From contig JAISVX010000001.1 in the NCBI GenBank assembly GCA_031271345.1, positions 327,564 to 391,563 on the forward strand: a stretch of 64,000 nucleotides of DNA. Reading direction: 5' to 3'. Below are positions 39,537 to 48,618 of the stretch, piece after piece. Source of the DNA: Lactobacillaceae bacterium. GTDB taxonomy: Bacteria > Pseudomonadota > Alphaproteobacteria > RF32 > CAG-239. Position 1 is the first letter of the stretch. Every line of letters begins with the position of its first letter. The position numbers and the translations under genes were made by a program. A model generated the notes under the pieces. That model did not search any database, had not been told where the DNA came from, and saw only the letters and a list, made by a program, of their open reading frames with translations.

Positions 39537-41960
39537 ATGCCTTTTATTAAAAACGTTGGTAGAAAAGGATTGTTCTTGCTTGCAGCGATGTTCGCCGCTT
39601 CAAATGCAGCCGCATCGGAAGTGGATTTAATCCTGCCGGAACTTGATGTTGGTTATAATATTTTTGGTTATAACATTCTGGGAACACAAATTTTGAGCTA
39701 CGGCTTGGTGATTTGCGTACTTGGTTTATTGTTTGGATTATGCGAGTTTGTAAGAATCAGAAGACTTCCAGCACACAAATCTATGCTGGCGGTTTCTGAG
39801 ACAATTTATGAAACCTGCAAAACTTATATGAAACAGCAGGCGAAACTTCTTGTTGTATTGGAGTTGTTTATTGCCGCGTGTATTTTCTATTACTTTTACT
39901 TTTTAAGCGGAATCCCAATGGTTAAAGTGCTTAATATTCTGCTTTGGTCAATTCTCGGTATTTTAGGCTCGTTCTCTGTGGCTTGGTTCGGGATGAGAAT
40001 TAATACTTACGCAAACTCCAGAACGGCTTTTGCGTCGCTGAAAGGAAAAGCGTTCGATGTAATGAGCCTGCCTCTTCGTTCAGGCATGTCTATCGGCGTG
40101 CTTCTAATCTGCGTTGAGTTAATCCTTATGATTGTGATTTTGCTTTGGGTGCCAAAAGATTATGCCGGCGCATGCTTCATCGGCTTTGCAATCGGCGAGA
40201 GCCTGGGCGCTTCTGCGCTTCGTATCTGCGGCGGTATTTTTACAAAGATTGCGGACATCGGCGCGGATTTGATGAAAATCATCTTTAAGATTGACGAAGA
40301 CGATGCCAGAAACCCTGGCGTTATTGCAGACTGCGTCGGCGATAATGCCGGCGACTCTGTCGGACCTACTGCCGATGGTTTTGAAACTTACGGCGTGACC
40401 GGCGTAGCGTTGGTAACATTCATCATGCTGGCTGTCGGCATGTTCTACTCTCCTAGCGGCGAGTTGGTAAGTATGGCTGGCGGAATCACTATTCAGGCTA
40501 AATTTATTGTATGGATTTTTGCTATGAGACTTTTGATGATTTTAACCTCTATCTTCTCTTACTGGTTAAATGCAAAGGTTTCAAAATGTCTGTACGGCAA
40601 AAAAGAAGCGTTTGATTTTGAAGCTCCATTAACCAGTTTGGTATGGGTGACATCTATTGTTTCTATCATGGTTACTTTTGCAATTTCATATATAATGTTA
40701 AAAGATTTTAACCCTGATTTATGGTGGAGATTGGCAACAATCATCAGCTGCGGAACATTTGCGGCAGCGGTTATTCCCGAGTTTACAAAAATCTTTACAT
40801 CCGCAAAATCTAAGCATGTTTCGGAGATTGTAAATGCAAGTCGTGAAGGCGGCGCGTCTTTGAACATTATTTCAGGCTTGGTCGCTGGTAACTTTTCCGC
40901 TTTTTGGAAAGGTTTGGTCATGGTTGCCCTGATGGCAGTCGCATACTTTGCTTCCTTGGAAGTTGTCGGAGATTATATGATTTATCCGTCTGTGTTTGCT
41001 TTTGGTTTGGTTGCGTTCGGTATGCTTGGCATGGGTCCGGTTACTATCGCTGTGGACAGCTATGGTCCTGTTACGGATAATGCGCAGTCAGTGTTTGAGC
41101 TTTCTCAAATCGAACAGATTAAAGGCGTTGCAAAAGATATTGAAATAGAATACGGATTTAAGCCTAATTTCAGGCATGGCAAAGATTTGTTGGAAGAGAA
41201 CGACAGCGCCGGAAATACTTTCAAAGCGACAGCAAAGCCTGTTCTTATCGGCACTGCGGTTATCGGCGCGACAACCATGATTTTTTCAATCATTTTGATG
41301 TTGGGCTTGAAGCTTGAACTTCTTGACGCTCACGTGCTGTTTGGTCTAATCCTCGGCGGCGCGGTAATCTACTGGTTCTCGGGAGCTTCTATGCAGGCGG
41401 TTTCCGCAGGCGCGTATAAAGCGGTGAACTATATTAAACAGCACATCAAACTTGACGGCAAAACGGCGGCTTCTATTGAAGAAAGTAAAGAAGTTGTGAG
41501 AATTTGTACTGTGTATGCGCAAAAAGGCATGCTGAATATCTTTATCGCAATTTTTTCATTTACTATCTGCTTTGCGTGTCTTAATGCCAGCTTGTTTGCG
41601 AGCTATTTAATTTCTATCGCAATCTTTGGGTTGTTTCAGGCGTTGTTTATGGCAAACGGCGGCGGAGCATGGGATAACGCGAAGAAAGTTGTGGAAGTTG
41701 ACCTTAAAGAAAAAGGCACGGACCTTCATGCGGCAACCGTAGTCGGCGATACTGTCGGCGATCCTTTCAAGGATACGTCTTCCGTGTCATTAAATCCGAT
41801 TATTAAGTTTACAACATTGTTTGGTCTTTTAGCCGTTGAAATGGCTGAAGCGGCGCCTAAAAATGTTACTATCGGCGCGAGCATAGTGTTTGGCTTAATC
41901 GCATTGTTCTTTGTATACCGTTCATTCTATAATATGAGAATTGAAGCGGCTAAAAAATAA
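39537..41960 (+). CDS. hppA: Membrane-bound proton-pumping pyrophosphatase
   Basis: The 807-residue polytopic protein hydrolyses PPi and pumps H+ across the inner membrane. Signature motifs are VIADCVGDNAGDSVGPTADGF (near residue 260), GGGAWDNAKK and DTVGDPFKDTSS. The sequence AGNTFKATAK has Lys where K+-dependent enzymes have Ala, which points to a K+-independent pump. It is about 100 residues longer than usual. The extra N-terminus (GLFLLAAMFAASNAAA) looks like a signal peptide. AGGAGG precedes the ATG, and a terminator follows at 41982. Confidence 0.93.
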   Translation: MPFIKNVGRKGLFLLAAMFAASNAAASEVDLILPELDVGYNIFGYNILGTQILSYGLVICVLGLLFGLCEFVRIRRLPAHKSMLAVSETIYETCKTYMKQQAKLLVVLELFIAACIFYYFYFLSGIPMVKVLNILLWSILGILGSFSVAWFGMRINTYANSRTAFASLKGKAFDVMSLPLRSGMSIGVLLICVELILMIVILLWVPKDYAGACFIGFAIGESLGASALRICGGIFTKIADIGADLMKIIFKIDEDDARNPGVIADCVGDNAGDSVGPTADGFETYGVTGVALVTFIMLAVGMFYSPSGELVSMAGGITIQAKFIVWIFAMRLLMILTSIFSYWLNAKVSKCLYGKKEAFDFEAPLTSLVWVTSIVSIMVTFAISYIMLKDFNPDLWWRLATIISCGTFAAAVIPEFTKIFTSAKSKHVSEIVNASREGGASLNIISGLVAGNFSAFWKGLVMVALMAVAYFASLEVVGDYMIYPSVFAFGLVAFGMLGMGPVTIAVDSYGPVTDNAQSVFELSQIEQIKGVAKDIEIEYGFKPNFRHGKDLLEENDSAGNTFKATAKPVLIGTAVIGATTMIFSIILMLGLKLELLDAHVLFGLILGGAVIYWFSGASMQAVSAGAYKAVNYIKQHIKLDGKTAASIEESKEVVRICTVYAQKGMLNIFIAIFSFTICFACLNASLFASYLISIAIFGLFQALFMANGGGAWDNAKKVVEVDLKEKGTDLHAATVVGDTVGDPFKDTSSVSLNPIIKFTTLFGLLAVEMAEAAPKNVTIGASIVFGLIALFFVYRSFYNMRIEAAKK

Positions 41961-41981
41961 TAGCTGAAAAGAGCAAATAAA

Positions 41982-42008
41982 AAGGGGCTGGAAATCAGCT
42001 CCTTTTTT
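41982..42008 (+). terminator. Terminator of hppA
   Basis: The stem AAGGGGCTG / CAGCTCCTT (41982-42004, loop GAAAT, one G-T pair) is followed by TTTT. It also lies beside the 3' end of the convergent DUF1349 gene. Confidence 0.75.
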
Positions 42009-42570
42009 ATGCAAATTCTATATAGCTTAACACCGCTTCAAATTCTGTTTTGTTTGGGCTGCAGATGTATGCGCCGGCATTGATTTTTTCCGTATCTTTT
42101 ATGAAGGGAAATTTACGCAATGGAACATAATTATCTCCGTCCTTAGAATAAGAAAACTCGAAAACATCAGATTTTCTTGCCGCTCTGAGCCAGATATTTG
42201 TGTCTTCATAATCAAGCTGGATTTCGCTTATATCTGAGAGACCCAAATTGGTAACAGACAGGCAGACTTTGTTTTTGCCGTCGTCATCCCACATCGAATA
42301 GCACTTAGCCCAGTTTTCTTTATCTATTCTTAGCATAATTCCGCACTGAGCTTTAGTTGGTCTGGCTATCAGCGTCCAATTAACGGTTAGGGAAAAATCG
42401 CCTTGCTTGGGAGTATGAAAGAAATGTCCGCTGTCTCTGCTCAGGCTTATTTTTTTGTTCTGCCAGAAATTTGTTTCGGGATTTGCGACGACCTTCATTC
42501 CGCTGTCGAGGAAGAAAACGGCTTGAGGCTCGTTTAACCATTCAAAGTCGCGAAGTTGTTGGAGTAACAT
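42007..42570 (-). CDS. DUF1349 concanavalin-like protein
   Basis: The 187-residue protein matches the DUF1349 beta-sandwich family: WLNEPQAVFFLDSG at the start, DFSLTVNWTLIARPTKAQCG in the first half, AKCYSMWDDDG and NAGAYICSPNKTEFE. Members are often sugar-binding or regulatory and the substrate is unknown. There is no signal peptide. It is monocistronic and converges on hppA. Confidence 0.8.
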   Translation of the reverse strand: MLLQQLRDFEWLNEPQAVFFLDSGMKVVANPETNFWQNKKISLSRDSGHFFHTPKQGDFSLTVNWTLIARPTKAQCGIMLRIDKENWAKCYSMWDDDGKNKVCLSVTNLGLSDISEIQLDYEDTNIWLRAARKSDVFEFSYSKDGDNYVPLRKFPFIKDTEKINAGAYICSPNKTEFEAVLSYIEFA

Positions 42571-42634
42571 TTATGAATCTTTCCTTTGTTATAATTACTT
42601 CTCTTAGTATCATCAAATAGTAAAAATAAAATAA

Positions 42635-42663
42635 AAAAAGAGTTGGAACTTCCAACTCTTTTT
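42635..42663 (-). terminator. Terminator of the 145-aa hypothetical gene
   Basis: The stem GAGTTGGA / TCCAACTC with A-rich and T-rich flanks lies 23 bases behind the minus-strand gene ending at 42686. The flanks allow use in both directions. Confidence 0.75.
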
Positions 42664-42685
42664 AAAGCCTTTAACAGCGTTGGCG

Positions 42686-43123
42686 TTATTCAACATCCAT
42701 CGCTTGGAGAAGCAGGCATTCTCGATCGGAAAGAGGAATCCCGACGCAGTAGACAACGTCGTTCGAGAACTTGCCTGTCGAAAGATTCAGAAATGCTTTA
42801 TAAGCATCTTCATCGGTGTTGACCTCTTCCGCCAGCCAGCAGTCCGCATCGTTGGGGATGGTTTCAATCCCGAGAAGCAGCAACAGCTCGTTTATCCTGT
42901 CGATGTTGAAGTAGATGAAATAACCCTCTTTTGCGGTTATTTCACGGATTTTGCTTTTTTCTGGGACGTTTTTGGCGGGAAGTTTTTTCCACAAAGAAGG
43001 AAGCTGCAGGAATGCGCCGTCTAAGAGGTGGATAGCCTTGACATTTCCTTCATGGACAACACTAAAGTTTACAATAGTGCCATCGTTCAACATTAAGTCG
43101 CCGAAATTAAAGTTTTTTTCCAT
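42686..43123 (-). CDS. Hypothetical protein (145 aa)
   Basis: I do not recognise this acidic, soluble protein; it has no signal or membrane segment. It contains REITAKEGYFIYFNIDRINE, a cysteine in DCWLAEEV and a terminal ECLLLQAMD. GC content is higher than in the neighbours, and the ATG has no Shine-Dalgarno sequence. Both traits are shared with the 243-residue gene at 54997. Confidence 0.55.
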   Translation of the reverse strand: MEKNFNFGDLMLNDGTIVNFSVVHEGNVKAIHLLDGAFLQLPSLWKKLPAKNVPEKSKIREITAKEGYFIYFNIDRINELLLLLGIETIPNDADCWLAEEVNTDEDAYKAFLNLSTGKFSNDVVYCVGIPLSDRECLLLQAMDVE

Positions 43124-43197
43124 AAGAATTATATTTAGGTGAATGAATAGTATTTATTAGTATTCTTTCTATCATTTATTGGAAAAGTAGTCAATCC

Positions 43198-44130
43198 TCA
43201 GTTGCTTCTTACAGATTCATCCGCAGATTTTGCAAGAACTTCTTCCAGTTCTTTATTTTTGGTTTTTGGAGAAACAATTTTAAGGGTGATTATTTGGTCG
43301 CCCTGCGAGGTTTTGGAGTTTATGCCTTTGCCTTTTAATCTCAGTTTTTCTCCAGAGGATGTGTATGGAGGGATATTAACCGCAACTTTTCCCGAGATGG
43401 TTGGCACGGTTATTTTGGCGCCCAAAATAGCTTCTTTCATTGTTATCGGAAGTTCCAGAAGAATATTTAAGCTGTCCGCAGTAAAATACGGGTGCTTATC
43501 AACTTTTATTGTTATGAGAACATCGCCGTTTGGTCCGCCGCCGGTTCCTTCATATCCCAAGCCTTTAAGCCTCAGAGTCTGCCCGTCGACAGTGCCTGCG
43601 GGGATTTTAACGTTAATGTTTCTGTTATTAAGAGATATGGTTTTTTCGTCGCCATTTGCAGCGTCTAAAAAGCTGACGCGCATCGTGTAGGAAATGTCTT
43701 GTCCTTTGCGCGGACGGGTTTTTGTTCTCCCTCCGCCAAAGCCTTGAAACCCGCCGCCGCCGAAAATTGAAGACAAATCGTCGCCAAAAATTGAAGAAAA
43801 ATCAAATCCGCTGTCTCCTCCTGTCGAGGAGTAGTTAAATCCTCCCTGACCAAAAGGACTGCCTCCTTGTCCCCCCCCAAAGCCGCCGGCTCCGAACCCG
43901 GTAGGTTTTCCGTCGGCGTCAATTTCGTTATTGTCGTATTTTTTGCGTTTTTCCTTGTCGCCTAAAATTTCGTAAGCGGTAGCGGCTTCTTTGAACTTGT
44001 TTGAAGCTTCTTCATTGTCTTTATTAACGTCCGGGTGATATTTACGCGCAAGCTTTCTGTAAGCAGATTTTATTTCTGCTTCGCCGGCTGTTTTTGAAAC
44101 GCCTAAGACGCTATAAGGATCCTTACTCAT
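43198..44130 (-). CDS. CbpA-type DnaJ co-chaperone
   Basis: The 310-residue protein has an N-terminal J-domain with [14 protein letters not shown] (HPD motif), a long Gly/Phe-rich linker (about 78-140) and two C-terminal substrate domains ending in a dimerisation region (about 260-310). The zinc-finger domain of DnaJ is absent, which makes it CbpA-like. It stimulates the DnaK ATPase. A strong ribosome site precedes the ATG. Confidence 0.88.
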   Translation of the reverse strand: MSKDPYSVLGVSKTAGEAEIKSAYRKLARKYHPDVNKDNEEASNKFKEAATAYEILGDKEKRKKYDNNEIDADGKPTGFGAGGFGGGQGGSPFGQGGFNYSSTGGDSGFDFSSIFGDDLSSIFGGGGFQGFGGGRTKTRPRKGQDISYTMRVSFLDAANGDEKTISLNNRNINVKIPAGTVDGQTLRLKGLGYEGTGGGPNGDVLITIKVDKHPYFTADSLNILLELPITMKEAILGAKITVPTISGKVAVNIPPYTSSGEKLRLKGKGINSKTSQGDQIITLKIVSPKTKNKELEEVLAKSADESVRSN

Positions 44131-44176
44131 AAAGCACGCTTTCTTGGTTTATATAATAATATATAGGAAGCATGGT

Positions 44177-44494
44177 TTATTGTTGCAAGTCATGGCAGTG
44201 AAACGTTGCCAATCTATAGTTGTTTTTATGTAAGGCGACGGATTTTAGGTGAGCGTAAGTATTGTAGGTTTCTTTGCAGTATTTAGCGGCAAAAACGGCA
44301 ATATCATCAACTCTGATGTCTTTATATTCATAAGTTATAGAATATGGGCCTTTTTCTTTAATTGATACATTGTCTATAAAGCGCTGATATATTTCATCAT
44401 CATTTTGGACAGTCTGTGTTTCATAATCCGTATTTGAAGAACTACATGCGGAAACTGCTAAGATAGTTCCAATTAAAAATAAAACTTTTTTCAT
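44177..44494 (-). CDS. Small lipoprotein
   Basis: The 105-residue protein has a lipobox AVSAC-S. The mature part begins SSSNTDYETQ and has YSITYEYKDIRVDDIAVFAA and two pairs of cysteine/histidine residues (YCKETYN, FHCHDLQ). It is exported to the envelope and its function is unknown. It is six bases behind the 61-residue gene and ends the three-gene cluster. Confidence 0.7.
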   Translation of the reverse strand: MKKVLFLIGTILAVSACSSSNTDYETQTVQNDDEIYQRFIDNVSIKEKGPYSITYEYKDIRVDDIAVFAAKYCKETYNTYAHLKSVALHKNNYRLATFHCHDLQQ

Positions 44495-44500
44495 CTTCTA

Positions 44501-44686
44501 TTACACTTCTTTCTTTGGTTTATTGCCTTTTTTGTCGGCTTGTTTGGTATTTATTTTTTCTTTTGATTTTTTTTTGAAATCGTCTGCGGCGCGATCAATA
44601 GAGGCAACATCAAGGGAATATAATATATTTCTAAGATTATCCAGAGTTTCGCTGAAATCTTGGAATTTATCTTTCTGTACAGCCAT
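44501..44686 (-). CDS. Small charged hypothetical protein (61 aa)
   Basis: The 61-residue protein has an amphipathic helix (FQDFSETLDNLRNILYSL) and a very basic C-terminus ending KKGNKPKKEV. AAGGAA lies upstream of the ATG. It sits between two predicted exported proteins. I do not recognise it. Confidence 0.55.
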   Translation of the reverse strand: MAVQKDKFQDFSETLDNLRNILYSLDVASIDRAADDFKKKSKEKINTKQADKKGNKPKKEV

Positions 44687-44707
44687 TTTTAATTCCTTAT
44701 AAACCTG

Positions 44708-45019
44708 TTATCTGATATTTAAAACATTATCAATATCTTCGCCCGCTTTACGTAGAATCCTGTCAATCCGTTCGCTTTTTGCATCTTTGCTTCTTGCATT
44801 GGAAGTAGCTTCAAGCATTTTTTGAAGCTTTTTATTAAATCTTTCATTTTCTCTTAAAGCCTCGATGTCGTTAATATATTCCGCATCGTTCATTTTATAA
44901 TCAGCCATAACTTTAAGAATTATGAGATTCGCAGCGTTTTTTTGAGATGCGTACTGCGCATTTGCTGCGCTAATGCAAACGAAAGAAAACGCGATAATAA
45001 ATAAACAAATTTTTCTCAT
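44708..45019 (-). CDS. Predicted periplasmic helical protein (103 aa)
   Basis: The protein starts with a signal peptide (LFIIAFSFVCISAANA-Q) with an AxA cleavage site. The mature part is an 80-residue charged helical segment with NDAEYINDIEALREN. I do not recognise it. It is the first gene of the small cluster 44177-45019 and is divergent from the ELM1-family gene. Confidence 0.65.
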   Translation of the reverse strand: MRKICLFIIAFSFVCISAANAQYASQKNAANLIILKVMADYKMNDAEYINDIEALRENERFNKKLQKMLEATSNARSKDAKSERIDRILRKAGEDIDNVLNIR

Positions 45020-45122
45020 GATTAACCTCTGAAAATTTTTGTTATTGCTTTTTACTCAAAGCCCGATGTATATTGTAAATCATTTATATAAATATTGCCA
45101 CAAATTTTTTAGGTTAAAAAAT

Positions 45123-46097
45123 ATGAGTAAAAAGGTTTGGTTGCTGTTGGATAACAGAATGGGAAGCGTAGGGCAGGCGAGAGGCGTAGCCCAAGCTATG
45201 GATAAAAATATCTTTGAAATTGAAGAAAAAAGCATTTCGTATAACGGTTTTGCCCGTTTGCCAAACTGGCTGAAGGGAGTCTCTTTAATCGGCGTCGCGG
45301 AAAATAGCCGCAAGGAAATTAAGCCGCCGTTTCCAGATGTCGTGATTTCCGCAAGCAGAAGAACGGCTCCTATAGCAAGATATATAAAAAGAAAATCTAA
45401 GGGAGAAACCAAAATTATTCAATTGCTGCACCCGGGAAACAGCGGATTGGGTGATTTTGACTTATTATTTCTGCCCGAACATGATAAAGATAAAAAAAGT
45501 ACTTTAAGGACAATTTATACCAAAGGTTCTCCGCATAGAGTTACCGAAGTTTCCTTGACCGAGGCAAGAGAAAAATGGACAAAAGTGTTTAAAGATTTGC
45601 CGAGACCGTTAACGGCTTTAATAATCGGCGGCTCAATCGGCGGCAAAGAATTCAGTATGGAGAATGCAAAAAAACTTGCTCAGGAAGTTAAGGCGTTTAA
45701 GAATAAAATCGGCGGTTCTCTTTTGACAACAAACTCAAAAAGAACAGGAAAAGAGCCGGAAAAAGTTATAATGTCGGAAATAAAAAACATTCCTTCGTAT
45801 GATTATTTGTGGGGCAACAAAGGAGACAACCCATATTTAGGATTTTTGGCTTGTGCAGATAATATAATTGTTACCGGGGATTCTGTTTCAATGTGCAGCG
45901 AGGCGTGCGGCACCGGCAAACCAGTGTTTATTTTCTCAGGCGAGAATTGGCTTACTCCGAAGCATTACAGATTTATTCAGTCGTTGTTTGACGGCGGATA
46001 CGCGACAAAGCTGTCTTCTGAAAATTCAAATTTTAAGTCATCAGGGAAACTAAACCCCGCAAATGAAGTTGCTGAAAAGATAAAAGAACTGTTTTAG
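45123..46097 (+). CDS. ELM1/GtrOC1 family nucleotide-sugar-related protein
   Basis: The 324-residue protein has the DUF1022 plan: WLLLDNRMGSVGQARGVA at the start, QLLHPGNSG, TALIIGGSIGGKEFSM, a YLWGNKGDNPYLGFLACAD region and SMCSEACGTGKPVFIF. In plants its relatives are called mitochondrial fission ELM1, but in alphaproteobacteria the family is probably a glycosyltransferase-like GT-B protein in envelope biology. I chose the ATG at 45123, with TTAGG eight to nine bases before it, instead of 45039. It ends four bases into the rquA-like gene. Confidence 0.78.
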   Translation: MSKKVWLLLDNRMGSVGQARGVAQAMDKNIFEIEEKSISYNGFARLPNWLKGVSLIGVAENSRKEIKPPFPDVVISASRRTAPIARYIKRKSKGETKIIQLLHPGNSGLGDFDLLFLPEHDKDKKSTLRTIYTKGSPHRVTEVSLTEAREKWTKVFKDLPRPLTALIIGGSIGGKEFSMENAKKLAQEVKAFKNKIGGSLLTTNSKRTGKEPEKVIMSEIKNIPSYDYLWGNKGDNPYLGFLACADNIIVTGDSVSMCSEACGTGKPVFIFSGENWLTPKHYRFIQSLFDGGYATKLSSENSNFKSSGKLNPANEVAEKIKELF

Positions 46098-46789
46098 GAT
46101 TTCTTTTCTTTTTTTATTGCCACGACTTTTTGGTAAAAGCCTCCGAACATGGTGCTTTTGTGCCATGTGAAGTTTGTCTGCTTTGCTGATATTTTCTGTA
46201 TTTCTTCTTCCCAAAACTCTTCGACAAAGGGTCTGTAAAGCTGGTTAAACTTTTTGAATAAATAGGCGAGAATCCCGGCTTTTTCTGGTTTGTGATAATC
46301 TATGAAAACAACTTTTCCGCCGTCTTTTACCGTATCAAGAAGGTTTTCTACCATTGCTTTTCTTGTTTTATGAGGAAGCTCGTGCAGAAGTAAAAAGCTT
46401 ATGGCGCAGTCATATTTATGGTTTATTTTTGCCAGACCGTTTTGATTGGAGAAATTCATGTTTTGATTAACGCCCTTGTATTTTTTCTTACATCTGTCAA
46501 GCTGGGTTTTGCTGACGTCAACCAAATGATAATTTCCGTAGTAGCCGACTTTTGAAGCAACGTTGTCAATCTGGCTTCCAAAAGTCGCTCCAACCTGCAG
46601 AACGGTTTTGCTTTGCTCAACCTCGCGCAGCACCGCCTGAATCAGCTTTTTTCTATATCCGAAGCTTATTAATCCGAGCTTGAAGTCGCTGTCAAAAAAT
46701 CTGCTGAGTTTTTTGTTTTCGTATACTCTGTATATATACTTTATGTATGGTGGCAAAGTTGGCGTGACTTCTACTTGTTCGTTAGTCAT
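46094..46789 (-). CDS. rquA: RquA-like rhodoquinone biosynthesis methyltransferase family protein
   Basis: The 231-residue protein reads TPTLPPYIKYIYRVYEN and RFFDSDFKLGLISFGYRKKL at the start, then LQVGATFGS, VDVSKTQLDRC, FLLLHELP and GGKVVFIDYHKPEK. The same order of blocks (TPPYL..Y.WAY, FD, GNYRRL, LQVACVYGD, FFLLHEQP, VDYH.P) marks RquA, which converts ubiquinone to rhodoquinone in facultative and anaerobic alphaproteobacteria. The loop after motif I differs (GATFGS, not ACVYGD). It could be another UbiE-like methyltransferase, so the symbol is tentative. It lies two bases behind the HPt gene. Confidence 0.6.
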   Translation of the reverse strand: MTNEQVEVTPTLPPYIKYIYRVYENKKLSRFFDSDFKLGLISFGYRKKLIQAVLREVEQSKTVLQVGATFGSQIDNVASKVGYYGNYHLVDVSKTQLDRCKKKYKGVNQNMNFSNQNGLAKINHKYDCAISFLLLHELPHKTRKAMVENLLDTVKDGGKVVFIDYHKPEKAGILAYLFKKFNQLYRPFVEEFWEEEIQKISAKQTNFTWHKSTMFGGFYQKVVAIKKEKKS

Positions 46790-46791
46790 TT

Positions 46792-47139
46792 TTATTTCTC
46801 CAGATACATTTCAACTTGTTTTTTATCTGTTTTCAGCAGCATTTTACTCTCTTCAATAAAATCTTTCAACTCATCAATGTTTTTTCCTTCAAGAATCATT
46901 TCTTCGATTTTTCGGCAAAGCTTCGCAAAATTGACCATTCCAAAAACCAGACTCGCCGAAGCCAGACTGTGATAGGCAATTCTTAAATTGTCTAAATCTT
47001 TGTACGCCGTATATTTATCGATTTTCGGCATGTCGGTATTTATTTTTTCCTTATATTCGCTGAAAAGAAACAGCATCTTTTCTTTACTCAGCATGTCTTC
47101 ATACTGCTTCAGCATTGTTAAATCGATTTTACCGCTCAT
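46792..47139 (-). CDS. HPt-domain phosphotransfer protein
   Basis: The 115-residue all-helical protein has the HPt phospho-acceptor region YHSLASASLVFGM, with the His in the standard position before a small-residue run, followed by NFAKLCRKIEEM. It would pass phosphate to or from the response regulator, whose gene it overlaps by one base. It is not fused to a kinase; the cognate kinase is not in the window. Confidence 0.7.
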   Translation of the reverse strand: MSGKIDLTMLKQYEDMLSKEKMLFLFSEYKEKINTDMPKIDKYTAYKDLDNLRIAYHSLASASLVFGMVNFAKLCRKIEEMILEGKNIDELKDFIEESKMLLKTDKKQVEMYLEK

Positions 47140-47789
47140 TACTCTATCAATCCTTTTCTTTTTACTTCAATCAGCGCCGCCGTTCTATTAAAGACGTTTA
47201 GCTTTTTGAAAATTTCGGTTACATAAGATTTTACGGTTCCTTCGGTTATGCCAAGTTCAAAGGCGATTTGTTTGTTTGACAAGCCTCGGCTGATAAAGTT
47301 TAAGACATCAAGCTGTCTTTGGCTGAAGTTATATTCGTTTTCATAATCAATAACCTTTATGTCATTTGTAAGCGAAAGATTTTTCTTTGTTTCATCGACC
47401 AACAGCTCCGGCGGGACATACGAACCTCCGGATAAGACAATTTTTATAGCGGTTTTAATTTCATCGTTTGAAGAGGTTTTATGTATGAAACCAGATACGC
47501 CGGTTTCAACGGTTTTACTCACCACTCGCGGCTCAAAAACGGCGGAAATTATTATTATTGGAGTATGCGGCGCAAGCTGGTTTATATGTTCTATGCCATA
47601 ATTCCATGACGCTCCGGGCATTGCAAGATCAGTGAGAATTAGGTCAAAGTCCCGCTCTTTTTCCAAGATGCCGAATACTTCGGTATAACTTTTTGCGAGA
47701 TAAGTTGTGACGTCGTCATTCATATCAGCCAAAATAAATTCAAGACCTTTTAAGAAGAGTTCGTGATCATCCGCAATCAATATTTTCAT
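47139..47789 (-). CDS. NarL/FixJ-family response regulator
   Basis: The 216-residue regulator has a receiver domain with ADDHE at the start, the phospho-acceptor Asp in LILTDLAMPG, and a LuxR-type helix-turn-helix (FSQRQLDVLNFISRGLSNK, LGITEGTVKSYVTEIFKKL). It begins at the base directly after the rsmE stop and is followed by an HPt gene. Its stimulus is unknown; linkage to rquA suggests a redox or electron-acceptor signal. Confidence 0.88.
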   Translation of the reverse strand: MKILIADDHELFLKGLEFILADMNDDVTTYLAKSYTEVFGILEKERDFDLILTDLAMPGASWNYGIEHINQLAPHTPIIIISAVFEPRVVSKTVETGVSGFIHKTSSNDEIKTAIKIVLSGGSYVPPELLVDETKKNLSLTNDIKVIDYENEYNFSQRQLDVLNFISRGLSNKQIAFELGITEGTVKSYVTEIFKKLNVFNRTAALIEVKRKGLIE

Positions 47790-48515
47790 TTAATTCCAAT
47801 CTCCACAAATGCTTTGCCAGCATGCGACTGCAGAAACAGCGGCGGTTTCCGCGCGCAGAATTCTTTTTCCCATGCCGACGGCTTCAGTGTAATCTAATTT
47901 GCGCAAAAATTCTAATTCTTTTTCATCGAAACCGCCTTCCGGTCCAACTAAAATTGCGCATGGGGCGGCAGCGTTCTGAAAAACCTGATGAATTTTTCTG
48001 CCATTGCCAGTCTCGTCAAGAAAATAAAGTTTGCGGTTTTTATCCCATGTTTTGAGAAGATTCTCAAGTGTGACGGCATCGCTTATTTCTGGAATATCAA
48101 CTCTTCGGCACTGTTCGCTTGCCTCAATCGCCTGAGCTAAGAATCTGTCGGCGCGGACTTTTTCGCTGATGGCTCTTTGAGTTATTGTCGGAATTATTTT
48201 TTTTATTCCGAGTTCAGTCGCTTTTTCGATAACAAAGTCCGTATTGTCCTTTTTTAAGGGGGCAAACAGGAGCCATAAGTCTGGAACAGATTCAAACTCT
48301 TTGGTTTTTGAAAGAACTTTTACCTGACAGCTTTTTTTGTTGATGTTTTCTATATGACAATCAAACTCGCCGTCTTTGCCGTTAAAGCATAAAATGCTGT
48401 TTCCCGGTTTTTGTTTCATGACATTAAAAAGATAGTGCGACTGCTTTTCCGAAATATTAACAACTTTTCCAATAGATATTTCAGATGTTTCGATGAATAT
48501 TCTGATTTTTGCCAT
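47790..48515 (-). CDS. rsmE: 16S rRNA (uracil(1498)-N3)-methyltransferase RsmE
   Basis: The 241-residue SPOUT-type enzyme has the N-terminal PUA-like region (HYLFNVMKQKPGNSILCFNG) and the C-terminal knot with AILVGPEGGFDEKEL and GMGKRILRAETAA. It methylates U1498 (E. coli numbering) of 16S rRNA. It is the first gene of the operon with the response regulator, HPt and RquA-like genes. Confidence 0.93.
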   Translation of the reverse strand: MAKIRIFIETSEISIGKVVNISEKQSHYLFNVMKQKPGNSILCFNGKDGEFDCHIENINKKSCQVKVLSKTKEFESVPDLWLLFAPLKKDNTDFVIEKATELGIKKIIPTITQRAISEKVRADRFLAQAIEASEQCRRVDIPEISDAVTLENLLKTWDKNRKLYFLDETGNGRKIHQVFQNAAAPCAILVGPEGGFDEKELEFLRKLDYTEAVGMGKRILRAETAAVSAVACWQSICGDWN

Positions 48516-48618
48516 TTATTAACTTGCCTTAAGGTGAAATTTTTGTATAAAGTTTATAATAGTTAGCTAATAATATATCTCATATATATTAAGAATATAT
48601 AAAAAGGTTTGATTGCTT

